DNA of 5,686 bases from an uncultured Frankineae bacterium (GTDB taxonomy: Bacteria; Actinomycetota; Actinomycetes; Mycobacteriales; SCTD01), in contig CADCUE010000009.1 in assembly GCA_902805805.1 (NCBI GenBank), positions 1-5,686 of the forward strand, in the 5' to 3' direction. The first letter of the stretch is position 1, and the number at the start of each line of letters is the position of its first letter. Below the pieces are notes generated by a model. That model made no database searches, was not told the DNA's origin, and worked only from the letters and a program-made list of their open reading frames with translations. A program made the translations under genes and the position numbers. This document shows positions 4,594 to 5,686 of this stretch, piece by piece.

Positions 4594-5686
4594 TCAGCGG
4601 TCCGGCGTGGCGCGCGCTGCGGTCTGCCCGCCGGTCAGGACGCTGTCGATCCCCATGAACGGCTCGCCGACGACCACGTCGCCGTCCCCGATGACCAGCT
4701 CTCGCACCTGGTGCTCGTGGCTGCTGCCCCGCATCTTGAGCACCAGGACGCCGCGGTGGAGACGGCTGGCGATCTCGACGTGGCGCAGCACGACGATCGT
4801 GTCGATGAGCCCGGAGATGTGGCTCTCGGTCACGGACGTGGCGCCGACGACGTGCGGCGACGACGCCGTCATCACCGACGCGAGACCGACGGTCTTGACG
4901 AAGGAGGTGGTGCCGATGACGAACTCGCGGTAGGCGTGCGCCGACCCGAGTCGCTCGAGGGCCGACAGGCTGTCGACCGCGAGGCGGCGCGGCTGGAGCC
5001 GCTCGACGAGGTCGCGGATCTCGACGAGGTGGTCGTCGAGCGAGGCGACCTCGGGGTACAGCGACACCACGTGCAGCAGGCCCTGCTCCTCGTAGGCACG
5101 GAAGTCGTGGCCGAAAGCCCTGCCGTTGCGGTAGACCTGCTCGCGCGTCTCCTCGTACGCGACGAGCAGCACGGGCTCGCCGTTCGCGGCGCCGTCGGCG
5201 GCGAACTGCGTCGCCAGCAGGGTCTTGCCGGTGCCGGTCGGTCCTGACAGCAGCGCCGTCGACCCGCGCATCAGGCCGCCGTGCGTCAGCCGGTCGAGCC
5301 CGGCGTTGCCGAACGACACCCGCTCGTCGTGGACGTTCGGTGCCTGGTGCGGCGCGGTCACCGGCAGCACGACCAGGCCCTGACCCGGGACGATCGTGAA
5401 GCCGCAGTCGCCCTTGTGGTGCATCGCGCCGCGCATCTTGAGCACCTCGAGCGTGCGTCGGCGGTACGCGCCCTCGCGCACGTTGCGCAGCAGGACGACG
5501 TTGTCGGCGACGAACTCCTCGACGCCGTAGCGCGACAGCGTGCCGCCGGGGTCGCCCGGTGTCTCGACGGTCAGCACGATCGTCAGGCCCATGCCGCGCA
5601 GCCGGGAGACCAGCCCGCGCAGCAGGTTCCGGGCGGCGACGGCGTCGTCGTGCAGCGACAGCACCGCGTTCAGGCTGTCGATCGCG
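4594..5686 (-). CDS. KaiC-like two-domain RecA-family ATPase, N-terminus beyond the window
   Basis: 363 residues are visible; the reading frame stays open through the right edge. It enters inside the first RecA-like domain at the Walker B segment AIDSLNAV (5662-5685), so the first Walker A and roughly 110-130 N-terminal residues are missing. Domain 1 continues to LKMRGAMHHKG. Domain 2 is complete: Walker A GPTGTGKT (5221-5244), the paired glutamates in AYEETREQ (5149-5154) equivalent to the catalytic Glu pair of cyanobacterial KaiC, Walker B LAVDSL, and the phosphosite segment VTESHISG, then LKMRGSSHEHQVREL. The two tandem ATPase domains are those of KaiC, which forms hexamers in cyanobacteria. 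The C-terminus is short (ends in ARATPDR) and seems to lack the KaiA-binding tail. No kaiA or kaiB is nearby. A signalling or stress role is a family-level inference, not a clock function. The internal GTG at 5664 is not the real start. Confidence 0.9.
   Translation of the reverse strand, partial: AIDSLNAVLSLHDDAVAARNLLRGLVSRLRGMGLTIVLTVETPGDPGGTLSRYGVEEFVADNVVLLRNVREGAYRRRTLEVLKMRGAMHHKGDCGFTIVPGQGLVVLPVTAPHQAPNVHDERVSFGNAGLDRLTHGGLMRGSTALLSGPTGTGKTLLATQFAADGAANGEPVLLVAYEETREQVYRNGRAFGHDFRAYEEQGLLHVVSLYPEVASLDDHLVEIRDLVERLQPRRLAVDSLSALERLGSAHAYREFVIGTTSFVKTVGLASVMTASSPHVVGATSVTESHISGLIDTIVVLRHVEIASRLHRGVLVLKMRGSSHEHQVRELVIGDGDVVVGEPFMGIDSVLTGGQTAARATPDR

Noticed and set aside
3877..5247. Long + strand open frame (456 codons) running from moeZ through the terminator into the KaiC-like gene
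   Set aside because: It is out of frame with moeZ, antisense to KaiC, and crosses the hairpin; the composition is that of a shadow frame.

Overview
The window comes from a high-GC actinobacterial genome (Actinomycetota). Evidence for this is strong G/C third-position bias, GTG starts beside ATG, an actinobacterial-type MoeZ (MoeB/ThiF domain fused to rhodanese) directly preceded by a DUF3152 protein, and long hairpins without T-tracts between genes. The same DUF3152-moeZ pairing is known in Mycobacterium tuberculosis (Rv3207c-Rv3206c). I cannot name a genus from sequence alone.

Layout. (1) Positions 2-57 form a perfect 25-bp inverted repeat, probably the terminator of the gene to the left. 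(2) Positions 97-2182 hold a tight three-gene + strand operon: a peptidase S51/cyanophycinase-like protein, an alpha/beta hydrolase and a small coiled-coil protein. They are linked by 3- and 4-base stop/start overlaps and appear to be driven by a leaderless promoter. (3) A hairpin at 2221-2252 separates this operon from a convergent CsbD-family stress gene (2267-2437, -). (4) The csbD upstream region, shared with a divergent DUF3152 gene, carries a 12-bp perfect palindrome that closely matches the Gram-positive LexA (SOS) box. (5) DUF3152 (2523-3251, +), a predicted lipoprotein with a metzincin-type zinc motif, is followed by moeZ (3329-4519, +). (6) A hairpin at 4536-4567 separates moeZ from a convergent two-domain KaiC-like ATPase (4594 to beyond the right edge, -).

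How they may work together. MoeZ activates and sulfurates small sulfur-carrier proteins for molybdenum cofactor and cysteine synthesis. The operon proteins and DUF3152 are conserved-type actinobacterial proteins with poorly known roles. CsbD and stand-alone KaiC-like proteins are often linked to stress or signalling, but no kaiA, kaiB or kinase gene is visible here. No mobile element, CRISPR array, tRNA or rRNA was seen. I find no convincing new multi-gene system. The best leads are the SOS-box-like palindrome, the altered phosphosite of the KaiC homologue, the uncharacterised coiled-coil protein at the end of the operon, and the 25-bp perfect hairpin. No gene-free stretch exceeds 100 bases.
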